The translations under genes and the position numbers were made by a program. A DNA stretch of 64,000 nt from Candidatus Uhrbacteria bacterium (GTDB taxonomy: Bacteria > Patescibacteriota > Patescibacteriia > 2-12-FULL-60-25), in NCBI GenBank assembly GCA_020854265.1, contig JADZFU010000006.1, forward strand, positions 1 to 64,000. Direction: 5' to 3'. Shown piece by piece: positions 44,443 through 53,604 of this stretch. The notes under the pieces are model-generated. The model did not search any database. It saw only the letters and a program-made list of their open reading frames with translations, and was not told the DNA's origin. Every line of letters begins with the position of its first letter. Within the stretch, counting starts at the first letter, position 1.

Positions 44443-45126
44443 ATGGGTGATGGAGTATTGAACCCGCTCGAAAAGCCGGAGGCGCTCGAGCTCATCCGCA
44501 ATTTCGTTCCGACCATCCGGCGCTTCGAAGCCGCGGTCAGCATCCTGTTCGATCCGGAACGCATGCGGAGCCTGCTCGAACGCAGCGGTATCAGGGCTCG
44601 TGAGGATCTAGAGCCGTGCGACGAGCTCGAGAACATGCGCGGTGTTGTGTTGAGCGGCGAGCATGGATCGCTGGAGTTCTGTCTCAGCGATCCGCTCCTC
44701 TTCCTGGATCCGAAGACCGCTTCAGAGGTCTGGGAGGAGGGACTCGACATCCCCTTGGCAGAAGGCCCAAGGATTGAGCTGACAAGCGAGCTTTTCGATG
44801 GCGGCTTTCTCGTTGGGATCCTCTACGATCTTCGTCGCAACAAGTGGAAGCTCATCGCCGAGTATTCGGGTCGCGATCTCGCACACGAACACGATGCGAA
44901 GCTGCCCGATGAGGTAAATGCCTCATATGCAAAAAAAGCCGAGCGCCTGAACGAACAGTTCAAGCGTCTCGAGATCCCGCCGGACGCCCTTCGGCCGAGA
45001 GGGCAGTTCTTCCAGGATGGGTGTTTGGAGTACGAAGCGGCGATCGACGAGTCCCGCGTGCGGACGCTCATCCCGATCTTCTACGACATCTGCGACGCCT
45101 ACTTCGACTTCGACCTCGACGAATGA
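44443..45126 (+). CDS. Class B hypothetical protein
   Basis: 227 aa, cytosolic, acidic, unrecognised. A helical N-terminal part (LIRNFVPTIRRFEAAVSILF) is followed by a strand pair GFLVGILYDLRRNKWKLIAE that resembles segments of the proteins at 57756 and 61391 (aromatic, turn, W-x-hydrophobic). The end is acidic (CDAYFDFDLDE). AAGGAGG lies 4 nt before the ATG. It has its own promoter and terminator. Confidence 0.72.
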   Translation: MGDGVLNPLEKPEALELIRNFVPTIRRFEAAVSILFDPERMRSLLERSGIRAREDLEPCDELENMRGVVLSGEHGSLEFCLSDPLLFLDPKTASEVWEEGLDIPLAEGPRIELTSELFDGGFLVGILYDLRRNKWKLIAEYSGRDLAHEHDAKLPDEVNASYAKKAERLNEQFKRLEIPPDALRPRGQFFQDGCLEYEAAIDESRVRTLIPIFYDICDAYFDFDLDE

Positions 45127-45132
45127 AGCCCG

Positions 45133-45167
45133 ACCCCGTCCCTCCTCTCTGGAGTGGACGGGGTTTT
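45133..45167 (+). terminator. Terminator of the 44443 gene
   Basis: ACCCCGTCC with GGACGGGGT, followed by TTTTCGT. Confidence 0.8.
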
Positions 45168-45171
45168 CGTA

Positions 45172-45200
45172 TTGACCTTTTGTTATTTTTCCGCTATGCT
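45172..45200 (+). promoter_or_regulatory. Promoter of the GH-like/FG-GAP gene
   Basis: TTGACC, 17-nt spacer, TATGCT; the ATG is 11 nt after the -10 box and there is no SD. The spacer (TTTTGTTATTTTTCC) is very close to that of the promoter at 36284. Confidence 0.8.
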
Positions 45201-45211
45201 ACGCTGTTCAT

Positions 45212-47221
45212 ATGCAGCGCCGCATCGCGACGTATTTGCTAGTAGTAGCTGTCATTACGGCCGTTTTTCCGTCTCCTGCGTTTGCGATTGGCAACAATCA
45301 GGCTCCCAAGCTCATCAATCTCTTTTTTGGATACGAAATCAAACCCGATGATCCGGCCAAGCTCGCAAAATGGGACATTGTGATTCTCGACATGGATGCT
45401 GCATTTAATTTTCCTGACCGCGTCCGCGAGATCAAGCGTCTCAATCCGAATATCAAGCTTCTTGCGTATGTGAGCTCGAGCGAAATAAACCAGCTCCGCT
45501 TCAATCAGGACCAGCGCTCTCCCGGCCGCAAGCTCGCTAGCCGCATTCAAGAAGGTTGGTACATGAAAAAAGCCGGTGGTGCCCGCGCCTCATGGTGGCC
45601 TGGGACATGGATGTTAAACGCCACCGATCTAGGCCCTGCTATTAATGGCCAGCGTTGGAATACTTTTCTCGGCCCGTTCATCCGCGATGAGGTCATGACC
45701 AGCGGTCCATTTGACGGCGTATTCCTCGATAGCGCCTACGCCGAGGTTACCAATACCTACGGCAAAGATCTGGATCCGGATCTCAATGGATCTGCGAATG
45801 ACGCCAAAGCGACGGATGCAGCGTGGAAATCCGGCATGTCCAAACTCATCTCCAATGTTCGTAGCGCACTCGGTCCGGATAAATTGGTCATGAATAACTC
45901 CACGGCGGCATATGCCGACAAAGTGAATGGCGTTCTGTACGAAAATTTTCCCCGTTTTGGATGGGCTTGGCCATTTTCCGAACTGCGTTCAACGCTCACC
46001 AAGAATGCATCTCCTAAAATCTCCGCCATCAATACCAATACGGAAAATCAGGAGCGCTTCAACGACTATCGGCTGATGCGTTACGGTTTATCGAGCGCGC
46101 TTGTCGCCGACGCATACTTCTCTTTTGATGCAGGCGATGCCAAGCATCACCGCACGTGGTGGTACGACGAGTATGACGCGCCTCTCGGCAATGTCCGCGC
46201 GCCGGCCAAACTGGTAAAGGGCGGCACGGGCGCTGTCCCGGCAGTTTGGTCGCGCGAGTATGAACGCGGAATCGCAATTGTGAATGCGACAAATAAAGCG
46301 GAAGTCGTAACTCTGTCAGGCGAGTATGAGCGTTTGCGCGGCACCCAAGATCCAGGGACAAATAATGGAGTTATTCTGAACAAGATCACGGTCCCGGCCC
46401 AAGACGGTGTGATTTTGATACGCCGATCTTCATCCGAAGCGATCAAATCAGGTTCAACCTTGAACGGATCTTTCGTCCAAGTCTTCCGTCCGGACGGGTC
46501 GCGTCCTCGGAACGGTTTTTTTGCATCCCGTGACGACATTCCCGGCGGTGCGCGTTTCCTTGTCGAGGATGTGGACCGTGACGGCGCAGACGATCTTGTA
46601 TTTTCGAATGCGGGCGAAGTCGTAATCCGAAAAAGCGTAGGCGGCGAAGTGCGTTTTCGGCCATTTGGCACGCGCTACCGTGGCGGAATCGAGCTGGCGG
46701 CCGGACAGACCAACCGTGATACCCCGTATGAATTGGTATTGGCACCGTCTGGCGGCTGGGAGCCGCGTATTGTCGTGGCCAATCTCGCAGGCAAAACGCT
46801 ATTTTCATGGCTTGCATATAGCAAAAGCTTTACCGGTGGCGTTACGGTCTCTATCGGGGACCTTGATGGGGACGGACTTCGTGAAATTATTACCGGTGCC
46901 GGTCGCGGCGGCGGTCCGCATGTCCGCTCCTTCAAAACGGATGGAAAATTATGGCGTGGCGGATTCTTTGCATTCGATGCTTCTGAACGTGGAGGAGTAT
47001 ATGTATCGGTCGGCGACATAGACGGCGATGGACGTGACGAGCTTGTTACCGGTTCCGGAATCGGAGCCGTGCCGCGTATTCGGGTGTATGATGCCGATAA
47101 TCGCCGCACGATTGAGTTTTCCCTTGGTTCGGGAGCGTCTACTATCGGCGTGAAACCGTCATTATCCGACATCGACGGCGACGGGAAAAAAGAAATCCTT
47201 GTCCCTGGCGAAGCTTTCTAA
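45212..47221 (+). CDS. Secreted glycoside-hydrolase-like barrel with FG-GAP repeats
   Basis: 669 aa. Signal peptide (LLVVAVITAVFPSPAFA, cleavage after AFA). Residues 30-390 resemble a TIM-barrel of the GHL15-type putative glycoside hydrolases: WDIVILDMDAAF, LLAYVSSSEIN, DGVFLDSAYAEV, LVMNNSTAAYAD. Residues 430-669 are FG-GAP/VCBS-type repeats with calcium loops DVDRDGADD, DLDGDGLRE, DIDGDGRDE and DIDGDGKKE forming part of a propeller. An extracellular polysaccharide target is likely, but catalytic acids cannot be assigned from this sequence alone. Confidence 0.8.
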   Translation: MQRRIATYLLVVAVITAVFPSPAFAIGNNQAPKLINLFFGYEIKPDDPAKLAKWDIVILDMDAAFNFPDRVREIKRLNPNIKLLAYVSSSEINQLRFNQDQRSPGRKLASRIQEGWYMKKAGGARASWWPGTWMLNATDLGPAINGQRWNTFLGPFIRDEVMTSGPFDGVFLDSAYAEVTNTYGKDLDPDLNGSANDAKATDAAWKSGMSKLISNVRSALGPDKLVMNNSTAAYADKVNGVLYENFPRFGWAWPFSELRSTLTKNASPKISAINTNTENQERFNDYRLMRYGLSSALVADAYFSFDAGDAKHHRTWWYDEYDAPLGNVRAPAKLVKGGTGAVPAVWSREYERGIAIVNATNKAEVVTLSGEYERLRGTQDPGTNNGVILNKITVPAQDGVILIRRSSSEAIKSGSTLNGSFVQVFRPDGSRPRNGFFASRDDIPGGARFLVEDVDRDGADDLVFSNAGEVVIRKSVGGEVRFRPFGTRYRGGIELAAGQTNRDTPYELVLAPSGGWEPRIVVANLAGKTLFSWLAYSKSFTGGVTVSIGDLDGDGLREIITGAGRGGGPHVRSFKTDGKLWRGGFFAFDASERGGVYVSVGDIDGDGRDELVTGSGIGAVPRIRVYDADNRRTIEFSLGSGASTIGVKPSLSDIDGDGKKEILVPGEAF

Positions 47222-47222
47222 T

Positions 47223-48764
47223 ATGAAACGCATCATCCAACGTCTTCGGAATACCGGACTTGCAACCCATGGCGCCACCGTGGCGTTTACTCCTGCCCGA
47301 GCCGTAACGTCGCATCTGCGCCGCCGCTACCGCAAGCATTATGTTCCGCGTTTCCGATTTCCGCGCATTGTTTTTGCGCTTGATCTAACCATTTTCCTCT
47401 GCGCAATCTTTTTGATCGCACTTCAAGTCGCTCTCTTCGTTTCGCTTCCTCCTCGTCCGGCTCCGCTCGGTCTCACGTTTACGTCCGGACCGGTGATTTC
47501 TGCGTCACCGGTTACTCTGGTTGCAACCGTCTCCTCACGTGACGGCCGTGTGCGAGAAAATTTGACTCTGGAGTGGCAGCTTCCGGAAAGCACGGAGATC
47601 CTCAACGCCGATCCGGTTATCGCCAAGGATAATTCGGTCTATCTCGGCCGTCTTGAACCGGGTCAAACCGTAGAGTCTCGCTTGATTGTCCGTTTATATG
47701 CTCCGATCGGCGACGCAAATATCGGATTCCGTGTACATGATATCGACGGGTATCTCACGGGAGATGCACAGCGCCGCATCGAGTCATCCGCGATCAAACT
47801 CGAGCCGCTTTTTCCTGGTTCGCCGGCCTTGCGTGACGGCAAAATCCCGTACCGTGTCCAAAACGCTTCGGATCAAAGCATAGATGGCGTGACCATGCTG
47901 AATGCCGAACCGGCCAACCTCGAAACGCTTTACCCGAATCAAGACAAAATTGTCTTTGTTTCGCCCGGTTCGCGAGTCTCGGCTCTTGTACGAGCTGTTC
48001 CATTGGTTGAGGCCCAAGCGCAAAGCGCACCAGTTACGTCTTCGGCCTCCCTTCGTCTGCTTGAATCGGCCGGAAGTCGGGCTCGGTTCAATATTCAGTC
48101 CGAAGAAAGCGGAATAGTTCGCGTCTATCATCCTGGAATCGCTCATCCGCATGTAAAATCCTTCTCGGTTCCTGTTGGAGAGACCGTGGTGAATATCAAT
48201 TTGGACCGGGCCACTTTGCCCGGCGAAGCATGGTATGCGGTTTTCGAAGGCGCCGGTGGCCAGACGAATATTGAATTGTCAAAAATCTCCACTTCATTCG
48301 AAGTGTCTGCATCGGCCAGATATTATGCATCTACCGGAGATCAAATCGGTATCGGTCCGATCCCGCCTCGTGTCGGTGAAGAGACAAAATACTGGGTTCA
48401 GTTAAAGATCGCTCCCACGCAGTCCGACATAGCCGATATCAAAGTGATGGCGACACTGGGAAATGGAGTTGCACCCACTGGTCGCAGTGCCTTGCCGTCA
48501 GGCGGCGGCATCTCGCAATCAAGTGACCAGCTTGTCTGGAGCATCCCGTATCTTGCATCATCCGAAAATGGAGCGGAGGCTCGCTTCGAAGTTTCTATCA
48601 CGCCCTCATCTTCTGACCGCGGCAAGTCCATGCTGCTTATTGCAAACATCGATGCAATGGGTACCGAAGTCCAAAGCGGAAACAATCTAAACGCCGCTTC
48701 GGGTTACGTTGACACCTTCTTGTTTGGTGATGAAAAAGCGGCAGGACGAGGGATAGTTGAGTAA
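47223..48764 (+). CDS. Membrane-anchored protein with Ig-like domains
   Basis: 513 aa. Basic N-terminus (HLRRRYRKHYVPRFRFPRI), one membrane helix (LDLTIFLCAIFLIALQVALFV, about 52-72), then a long extracytoplasmic part of repeated beta domains (LTFTSGPVISASPVTLVATV, LEPGQTVESRLIVRLYAP, RVGEETKYWVQLKIAP). The last unit resembles DUF11-like repeats. It starts 1 nt after the preceding exoprotein, so the two are probably co-expressed surface proteins. Confidence 0.75.
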   Translation: MKRIIQRLRNTGLATHGATVAFTPARAVTSHLRRRYRKHYVPRFRFPRIVFALDLTIFLCAIFLIALQVALFVSLPPRPAPLGLTFTSGPVISASPVTLVATVSSRDGRVRENLTLEWQLPESTEILNADPVIAKDNSVYLGRLEPGQTVESRLIVRLYAPIGDANIGFRVHDIDGYLTGDAQRRIESSAIKLEPLFPGSPALRDGKIPYRVQNASDQSIDGVTMLNAEPANLETLYPNQDKIVFVSPGSRVSALVRAVPLVEAQAQSAPVTSSASLRLLESAGSRARFNIQSEESGIVRVYHPGIAHPHVKSFSVPVGETVVNINLDRATLPGEAWYAVFEGAGGQTNIELSKISTSFEVSASARYYASTGDQIGIGPIPPRVGEETKYWVQLKIAPTQSDIADIKVMATLGNGVAPTGRSALPSGGGISQSSDQLVWSIPYLASSENGAEARFEVSITPSSSDRGKSMLLIANIDAMGTEVQSGNNLNAASGYVDTFLFGDEKAAGRGIVE

Positions 48765-48796
48765 ACATTCTTTAATTTAGTTAAGAATGTTATAAT
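48764..48796 (+). promoter_or_regulatory. Inverted repeat abutting a -10 box
   Basis: AACATTCTT, 10-nt loop, AAGAATGTT, ending in the first base of TATAAT (48791-48796). It could be an operator for the protease gene at 48810 or a weak terminator of the preceding gene. Confidence 0.5.
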
Positions 48797-48809
48797 CAAA
48801 AAAATATAT

Positions 48810-50405
48810 ATGAAGCAAGCACTTGCGATGATAGTCTTTGCAACTGCTTTGATTGGATTTTATGTAGCTGAAGCCACAGTTTCTCAAGATCAGATACAGT
48901 CAGTAATAAAGATTTACGATGTAATTTTCGATGGAGAGACAATAGTAAGCATTGGCCAAGGGTCTGGAACGATCATTGATCCAAGAGGTTATATTTTAAC
49001 AAATTACCATGTTGTTGATGATACGATTGAAAATGGCGGTACATTAATTTCTTGCCTTACCTTCAATTCACGCGATAATCCTGTCTGTGGAGCAGTTATC
49101 ACAGATGTTGTGCTTCATAATAAAAATATAGACTTGGCACTGTTAAAGATTGTACAGGTACGTGATGCAAATTCGAATTGGATATATTTTGAAGATTGGG
49201 TCCGTATGTACAATGTCAGATTCCCATACGTTCCTATTAACAAAAATCTTCAAACAAATGAAGGAATAGAGTTAGGATCGGAAATACAAATTCTTGGTTT
49301 TCCCGCTGCCGGAGGAGAAAGTATAACCTTTACAAAAGGTACGGTCAGTGGCTTTGAAACATTTGGTCTAGAAGTTGGGAGCTTTCCATTTTTGATAAAG
49401 ACTGATGCAAAAATAAACAGTGGTAATTCAGGAGGTGCTGCGTTTGATTCGAATAATAACTTTATAGGCGTACCCACAGCAGTTGCAGGAGGGCAAGGGA
49501 ATATCGGTTATATAATTTCAATGCCAATCGTTAACCTATTTTTGCAAGACATACCGGACGTAGGTGTAAATTCTGGTTCTTTAACTTGTCCCGACATGGT
49601 AAATGGTTATAGATCAGATGATGGTAAATGTTATTGTAATACTGGTTATATATTCAATGATGAACAGGGTCGATGTTTATTGGCGCCAGGTAGTATTACT
49701 ACAGAGGCTCCTGTTCAATGTACAAACGGGATAGTTGATTCCAAAGGCTTCTGTCATTGTAATGTGGGTTATTCATGGTCAAGTGATATAAAAGATTGTG
49801 TGAAGCTTGTTACACCACCAGTAACGCTCGTTGAGTGTCCTGAAGATAAAAAGCTTTACTCAGGAGTGTGTGTGAGCATGGACGAGTATTGCTCATATAC
49901 TTCTGGTAGCGGCACTACTTGGAATAAGACGCTTCAAAACTGTGAACGAATCGAACAGTCCATCGAGAACAGTAAAACATTGTCTTGCAAGGCGATACCA
50001 TCAGAAACTGAAATAAGAGCGCCTAAAAATCTTGAAGGATACATCTTGCTGCAAGTGGAGTCGCGCGGTGAGGCTTGGTACATCCATCCTAAATACGGTC
50101 AGCGATTCTATCTGAAAGACGGTTCAGAAGCATATCAGATGATGAGAACGTTCGGAGTTGGGATATCAGAAAAAGATTTTGTACTAGCTCTAGACGGAAA
50201 CAAACGAATTTTAAGTTTGTTACGAGGGATGATTGTACTTAGAGTGCAATCACGAGGTGAAGCTTACTACGTTCACCCAAAAGATCTGACTCTCCATTAT
50301 CTAGCAAACGGTGAGGAAGCTTATAAATTGATGCGTTTATACAGTTTAGGAATTTCGAATCAAAATTTAGAAAAGATACCAAAATCAGATTTCATTTGTA
50401 GATAA
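48810..50405 (+). CDS. AT-rich trypsin-like serine protease with EGF-like and C-terminal repeats
   Basis: 531 aa. A signal peptide is followed by an S1C-like protease domain: catalytic His67 (TNYHVV), Asp108 (IDLALLK) and Ser207 (GNSGGAAF). Next come two Cys-rich EGF-like segments (CYCNTGYIFNDEQGRC, CHCNVGYSWSSDIKDC), and two C-terminal repeats at about 410-452 and 472-515 (ESRGEAWYIHPKYGQRFYL and QSRGEAYYVHPKDLTLHYL, both ending GIS) of a type common in CPR surface proteins. The gene is far more AT-rich than its neighbours, suggesting recent transfer. TATAAT lies 13 nt before the ATG. Confidence 0.87.
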   Translation: MKQALAMIVFATALIGFYVAEATVSQDQIQSVIKIYDVIFDGETIVSIGQGSGTIIDPRGYILTNYHVVDDTIENGGTLISCLTFNSRDNPVCGAVITDVVLHNKNIDLALLKIVQVRDANSNWIYFEDWVRMYNVRFPYVPINKNLQTNEGIELGSEIQILGFPAAGGESITFTKGTVSGFETFGLEVGSFPFLIKTDAKINSGNSGGAAFDSNNNFIGVPTAVAGGQGNIGYIISMPIVNLFLQDIPDVGVNSGSLTCPDMVNGYRSDDGKCYCNTGYIFNDEQGRCLLAPGSITTEAPVQCTNGIVDSKGFCHCNVGYSWSSDIKDCVKLVTPPVTLVECPEDKKLYSGVCVSMDEYCSYTSGSGTTWNKTLQNCERIEQSIENSKTLSCKAIPSETEIRAPKNLEGYILLQVESRGEAWYIHPKYGQRFYLKDGSEAYQMMRTFGVGISEKDFVLALDGNKRILSLLRGMIVLRVQSRGEAYYVHPKDLTLHYLANGEEAYKLMRLYSLGISNQNLEKIPKSDFICR

Positions 50406-50409
50406 GGTT

Positions 50410-51423
50410 TTAAACAATCAGCATCGCATCTCCAAACGAGTAGAAGCGGTAACTATGGTCGATCGCGTATTTATAAGCATCCATCACATGCTCTCGTCCC
50501 GCAAAGGATGAAACGAGTACGATTAACGTCGATTTCGGGAGATGAAAATTCGTGATAAGTCCGTCTGCAATTTTGAATTCGTATCCTGGCGTGATGAAAA
50601 GTTTTGTGAATCCCGACTCGATGCCGGATTCAAGCGCGCGCATGGCCGTTGTACCGACAACAATCACCCTGCGTCCTTCTGCTTTTGCACGTTTGATTGC
50701 CTCGCGCGTGTCTTGCGGAACATCCGCCCACTCCTCGTGCATGATATGTTCTTCGAGCGTCGTGCCTTTCATCGGACGGAAAGTTCCGATGCCGACATGC
50801 AGAGTGACGAACGCAGTTTCCACGCCTTTCGTTTTCAATGTGTTAAGGAGCTCGGGAGTAAAATGAAAACCTGCCGTGGGTGCCGCGACTGATCCGACAT
50901 TTCTGGCATAGACGGTTTGGTAGGCGCTGGTATTTTCTTCATTCGGTTCCACATAGGGAGGTACGGGCACTTCGCCATATGCATCAGCTAAATCAAAAAC
51001 CTTTCCGGCATGCATACCAAAATCCAAATCAATGGTCCCGTCATCACGTTTGCCAATCACGCGGGCTTTTGTGCCATCCGCAAACATGACGCGGCTGCGC
51101 GAGTGGAGTTTTTTCCCCGGCTTGGCCATGGCAATCCACATATCGCCATCCGGTCTGATCAGAAAAATCTCCACCTCTAAACCTTTATCGCGAGAATTTG
51201 CTCCGACAACCTCTGCCTTCAGGCGGGCTTTGAAAACCTTCGAATCGTTAAAAACCAGTAAATCTCCGGCACGCAAAAGTTCAGGCAAATCGCCGACGCG
51301 TCTGTCTTGAAGGGCTCCGGTCTGGCGGTTCATAACCAAGAGCTTGGCCGCCTCCCGTGGCTCCATGGGTTTCTGGGCAATACGATCCGGAGGGAGGGGA
51401 TAGTCAAACAATGAGGTTTCCAT
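50410..51423 (-). CDS. queA: tRNA S-adenosylmethionine ribosyltransferase-isomerase
   Basis: 337 aa. It transfers and isomerises the ribose of SAM to make epoxyqueuosine in the wobble position of GUN tRNAs. Signature segments: FDYPLPPDRIAQKP, DLLVFNDSKVFKARL, VPPYVEPNEENTSAYQTVYA, AAPTAGFHFT and HVGIGTFRPMK. It is convergent with the protease gene, with only 4 nt between stops. Its substrate SAM would need a functional MetK elsewhere, since the local MetK-like protein lacks catalytic residues. Confidence 0.96.
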   Translation of the reverse strand: METSLFDYPLPPDRIAQKPMEPREAAKLLVMNRQTGALQDRRVGDLPELLRAGDLLVFNDSKVFKARLKAEVVGANSRDKGLEVEIFLIRPDGDMWIAMAKPGKKLHSRSRVMFADGTKARVIGKRDDGTIDLDFGMHAGKVFDLADAYGEVPVPPYVEPNEENTSAYQTVYARNVGSVAAPTAGFHFTPELLNTLKTKGVETAFVTLHVGIGTFRPMKGTTLEEHIMHEEWADVPQDTREAIKRAKAEGRRVIVVGTTAMRALESGIESGFTKLFITPGYEFKIADGLITNFHLPKSTLIVLVSSFAGREHVMDAYKYAIDHSYRFYSFGDAMLIV

Positions 51424-51451
51424 GGCCGGAGCGTAGCTCGGACAGTAAATC

Positions 51452-51495
51452 TTGACAAAAAACCGGTAAATTCATACTATTCATACCAGTATGAA
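51452..51495 (+). promoter_or_regulatory. Promoter with probable autoregulatory operator of the exporter operon
   Basis: TTGACA (51452), 17-nt spacer, TACTAT (51475-51480), ATG 10 nt downstream. The 8-bp inverted repeat TTCATACT/AGTATGAA (51471-51495) overlaps the -10 box and the start codon, and ATTCATAC is also repeated directly 9 nt apart. Likely bound by the AbrB-like protein encoded next. Confidence 0.7.
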
Positions 51496-51721
51496 ACCTA
51501 GCTTCAATCCGGATGATCACCTTCTCGGTTCAACCGTTATGGGCGAACGAGGGCAAGTCGTAATACCAAAGGAGTTTCGTGATAAAATGAACCTTGAACC
51601 CGGCAGCCGATTAGTCGTTATGCAGCACGGTGATGGCCCGGTCTGTCTCGTGAAAGCAGATGAAATGAAAGACTTCGTGAAAGCCATGTACGAGAAAGTT
51701 AATTCTGTATTGGAAAAATAA
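51491..51721 (+). CDS. AbrB/SpoVT-type DNA-binding protein
   Basis: 76 aa. The swapped-hairpin domain is clear: GERGQVVIPKEFRDKMNLEPGSRL. A short helical tail follows (DFVKAMYEKVNSVLEK). It heads the exporter operon, separated by 9 nt from the next gene, and its start overlaps the repeats described above, so it probably controls the operon and itself. No SD. Confidence 0.88.
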   Translation: MKPSFNPDDHLLGSTVMGERGQVVIPKEFRDKMNLEPGSRLVVMQHGDGPVCLVKADEMKDFVKAMYEKVNSVLEK

Positions 51722-51730
51722 GGATGGATT

Positions 51731-53602
51731 ATGTCTGACAATATGCAAGAACAGGTAGCAATGCCAAAAAAATCCCGTTTCGGATTCCTGAAAAACAAAT
51801 GGTTCTGGATCATCACCGTGATCGTTCTTGGTGGTCTGTGGTTTGCGTTTGGCCGCGGAGGCAATGAGGGCCCATTTTATGAAACGCGCAAAGTTGAGCG
51901 GGGGAATGTGGTTCAAACCGTCGAGGTTACAGGCGAAATCAAGCCTGATGCCCGCTTGAACCTTGCATTTAAAAGCACGGCTCCGTTTGAACGCGTCTAC
52001 AAAAAAGTCGGCGCAATCGTAAAACGCGGAGAAATCATCGCCGAGCTTGAGGTCCGCGACCTTCGCTTCAATGCCGAGCGTGCCCGCGCTGCTTTGGCAA
52101 TTGCTCAGGCAAATTTGGACGCCCGTTTGGCCGGAGAAACCAAAGAAACCATTGCAATCGCTCAAGCCCAGGTAGACCAAGCCACGGCCGATCTGGAGGC
52201 AACGCGCCAAAATGTCCAAAACGAGCTGCGTATTGCCGAGCTGGCTCTTAAAAAAGCCCAATCAGATTTTGAGACGAGCGGCGCAACCTCGGAACAAACC
52301 GTTGCCGCAGCCTATGCCAACCTCCGCTCGGCGCTCCAAGGGGCGATTGGTCCTATGCGCTCCGGTTTGATCGACGGCGATGCCGAAATCGGAGTCGATA
52401 ATACCTCGGCCAACGATTTGTACGAAGGCGTTTTGGGTATTTACGCCCGCGATTCGCTTGAGCGTGCAAAGCAGGCATATCCAATTGCCAAGAATGCGGT
52501 AAACGCAGCGGATGTCTCGGTACGCAGCCTCTCTTCGACTACTCCAAATTCGAATGTACTCGCAATTGGCGAGCAGGTTCAGGATGCGCTCCGCAAAACC
52601 CAGCTGTATCTCGACGAAGTCCAAAAAGTTCTGGCCGGAACTATCAGCAATGTCAATTTGAGCGAGACATCGCTCTCGTCCAAAAAAGCGTCGATTGATG
52701 CCGACCGCTCATCCGTGAGTTCCAACCTCTCCAGCGTTACCAATTACATCGAAACCGCCCGCTCGAGCACGATTTCGCAAGGCGGCTCCAAAGAAACGCT
52801 GCAAATTGCTTTGGACACGGCCACAGCAAATTACGAAATTGCCAAATCCAACTTGGTCACCAAGGTAAAAGCCGCAGAAACCAACCTCGCCATCCAACAG
52901 GCGACGCTCGACCTGCGTCAGGCTCCTCCCCGTTCGGTGGATGTTGCCGGCCTCCGCGCTCAAGTACTCGATGCCCAGACCGCATACCAGCAGGCACAGG
53001 AGCGTCTGGCCGACATCCAGATCATTGCTCCGGTTGATGGCGTGATTACCGACATCATCCCGAATATTGGCGAACAGGTAACGGCCAATGTTACGGCAGT
53101 GAAAATGGTTTCAACGGAGGGATACTCCATCGAAGCCCTTGTTCCGGAAGCGGATATCGCCAAAGTCGATGCTGATCAGGATGTCGAGATCACTCTGGAT
53201 GCGTTTGGCGACGACGTAAAATTCACGGGAAAGGTCATTTCAGAAAATCCTGACCAAACCAAGGTATCCGACGCGATCTACTACCGTACCTATGTATCGA
53301 TCGACCCTGCCGGCCGCGATATCAAGCCGGGTATGACGGCAAACCTCACCGTAAAAACCGGAAACCGTGAAAACACTCTCGTAATCCCGACCCGCTCAAT
53401 CCGCGAGCGCGATGGCCAGCGCTATGTCCGCACCATTCGGAACGGAAATGTACAAGACACCGACATTGAGCTTGGACTGCGCGGCGACGAAGGTCGTGCA
53501 GAAGTAATCAAGGGCTTGAATGAAGGGGAGATTGTCGTGATCAGCGAAGTGTCCGCAGACGAGTTTTCCAAGCTCGATGAAGCGTCGAAGGTCGGAAACT
53601 AA
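51731..53602 (+). CDS. HlyD/MacA-type membrane fusion protein
   Basis: 623 aa, longer than usual because of an extended coiled-coil hairpin. One membrane helix (FWIITVIVLGGLWFAFG), a barrel-sandwich half (VVQTVEVTGEIKP, GAIVKRGEIIAELEV), about 300 residues of heptad-rich helix (TKETIAIAQAQVDQATADLE), the second sandwich half (IIAPVDGVITDIIPNIGEQV) and the beta-barrel. It links the ABC transporter encoded downstream to the exterior. Confidence 0.92.
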   Translation: MSDNMQEQVAMPKKSRFGFLKNKWFWIITVIVLGGLWFAFGRGGNEGPFYETRKVERGNVVQTVEVTGEIKPDARLNLAFKSTAPFERVYKKVGAIVKRGEIIAELEVRDLRFNAERARAALAIAQANLDARLAGETKETIAIAQAQVDQATADLEATRQNVQNELRIAELALKKAQSDFETSGATSEQTVAAAYANLRSALQGAIGPMRSGLIDGDAEIGVDNTSANDLYEGVLGIYARDSLERAKQAYPIAKNAVNAADVSVRSLSSTTPNSNVLAIGEQVQDALRKTQLYLDEVQKVLAGTISNVNLSETSLSSKKASIDADRSSVSSNLSSVTNYIETARSSTISQGGSKETLQIALDTATANYEIAKSNLVTKVKAAETNLAIQQATLDLRQAPPRSVDVAGLRAQVLDAQTAYQQAQERLADIQIIAPVDGVITDIIPNIGEQVTANVTAVKMVSTEGYSIEALVPEADIAKVDADQDVEITLDAFGDDVKFTGKVISENPDQTKVSDAIYYRTYVSIDPAGRDIKPGMTANLTVKTGNRENTLVIPTRSIRERDGQRYVRTIRNGNVQDTDIELGLRGDEGRAEVIKGLNEGEIVVISEVSADEFSKLDEASKVGN

Positions 53603-53604
53603 CT

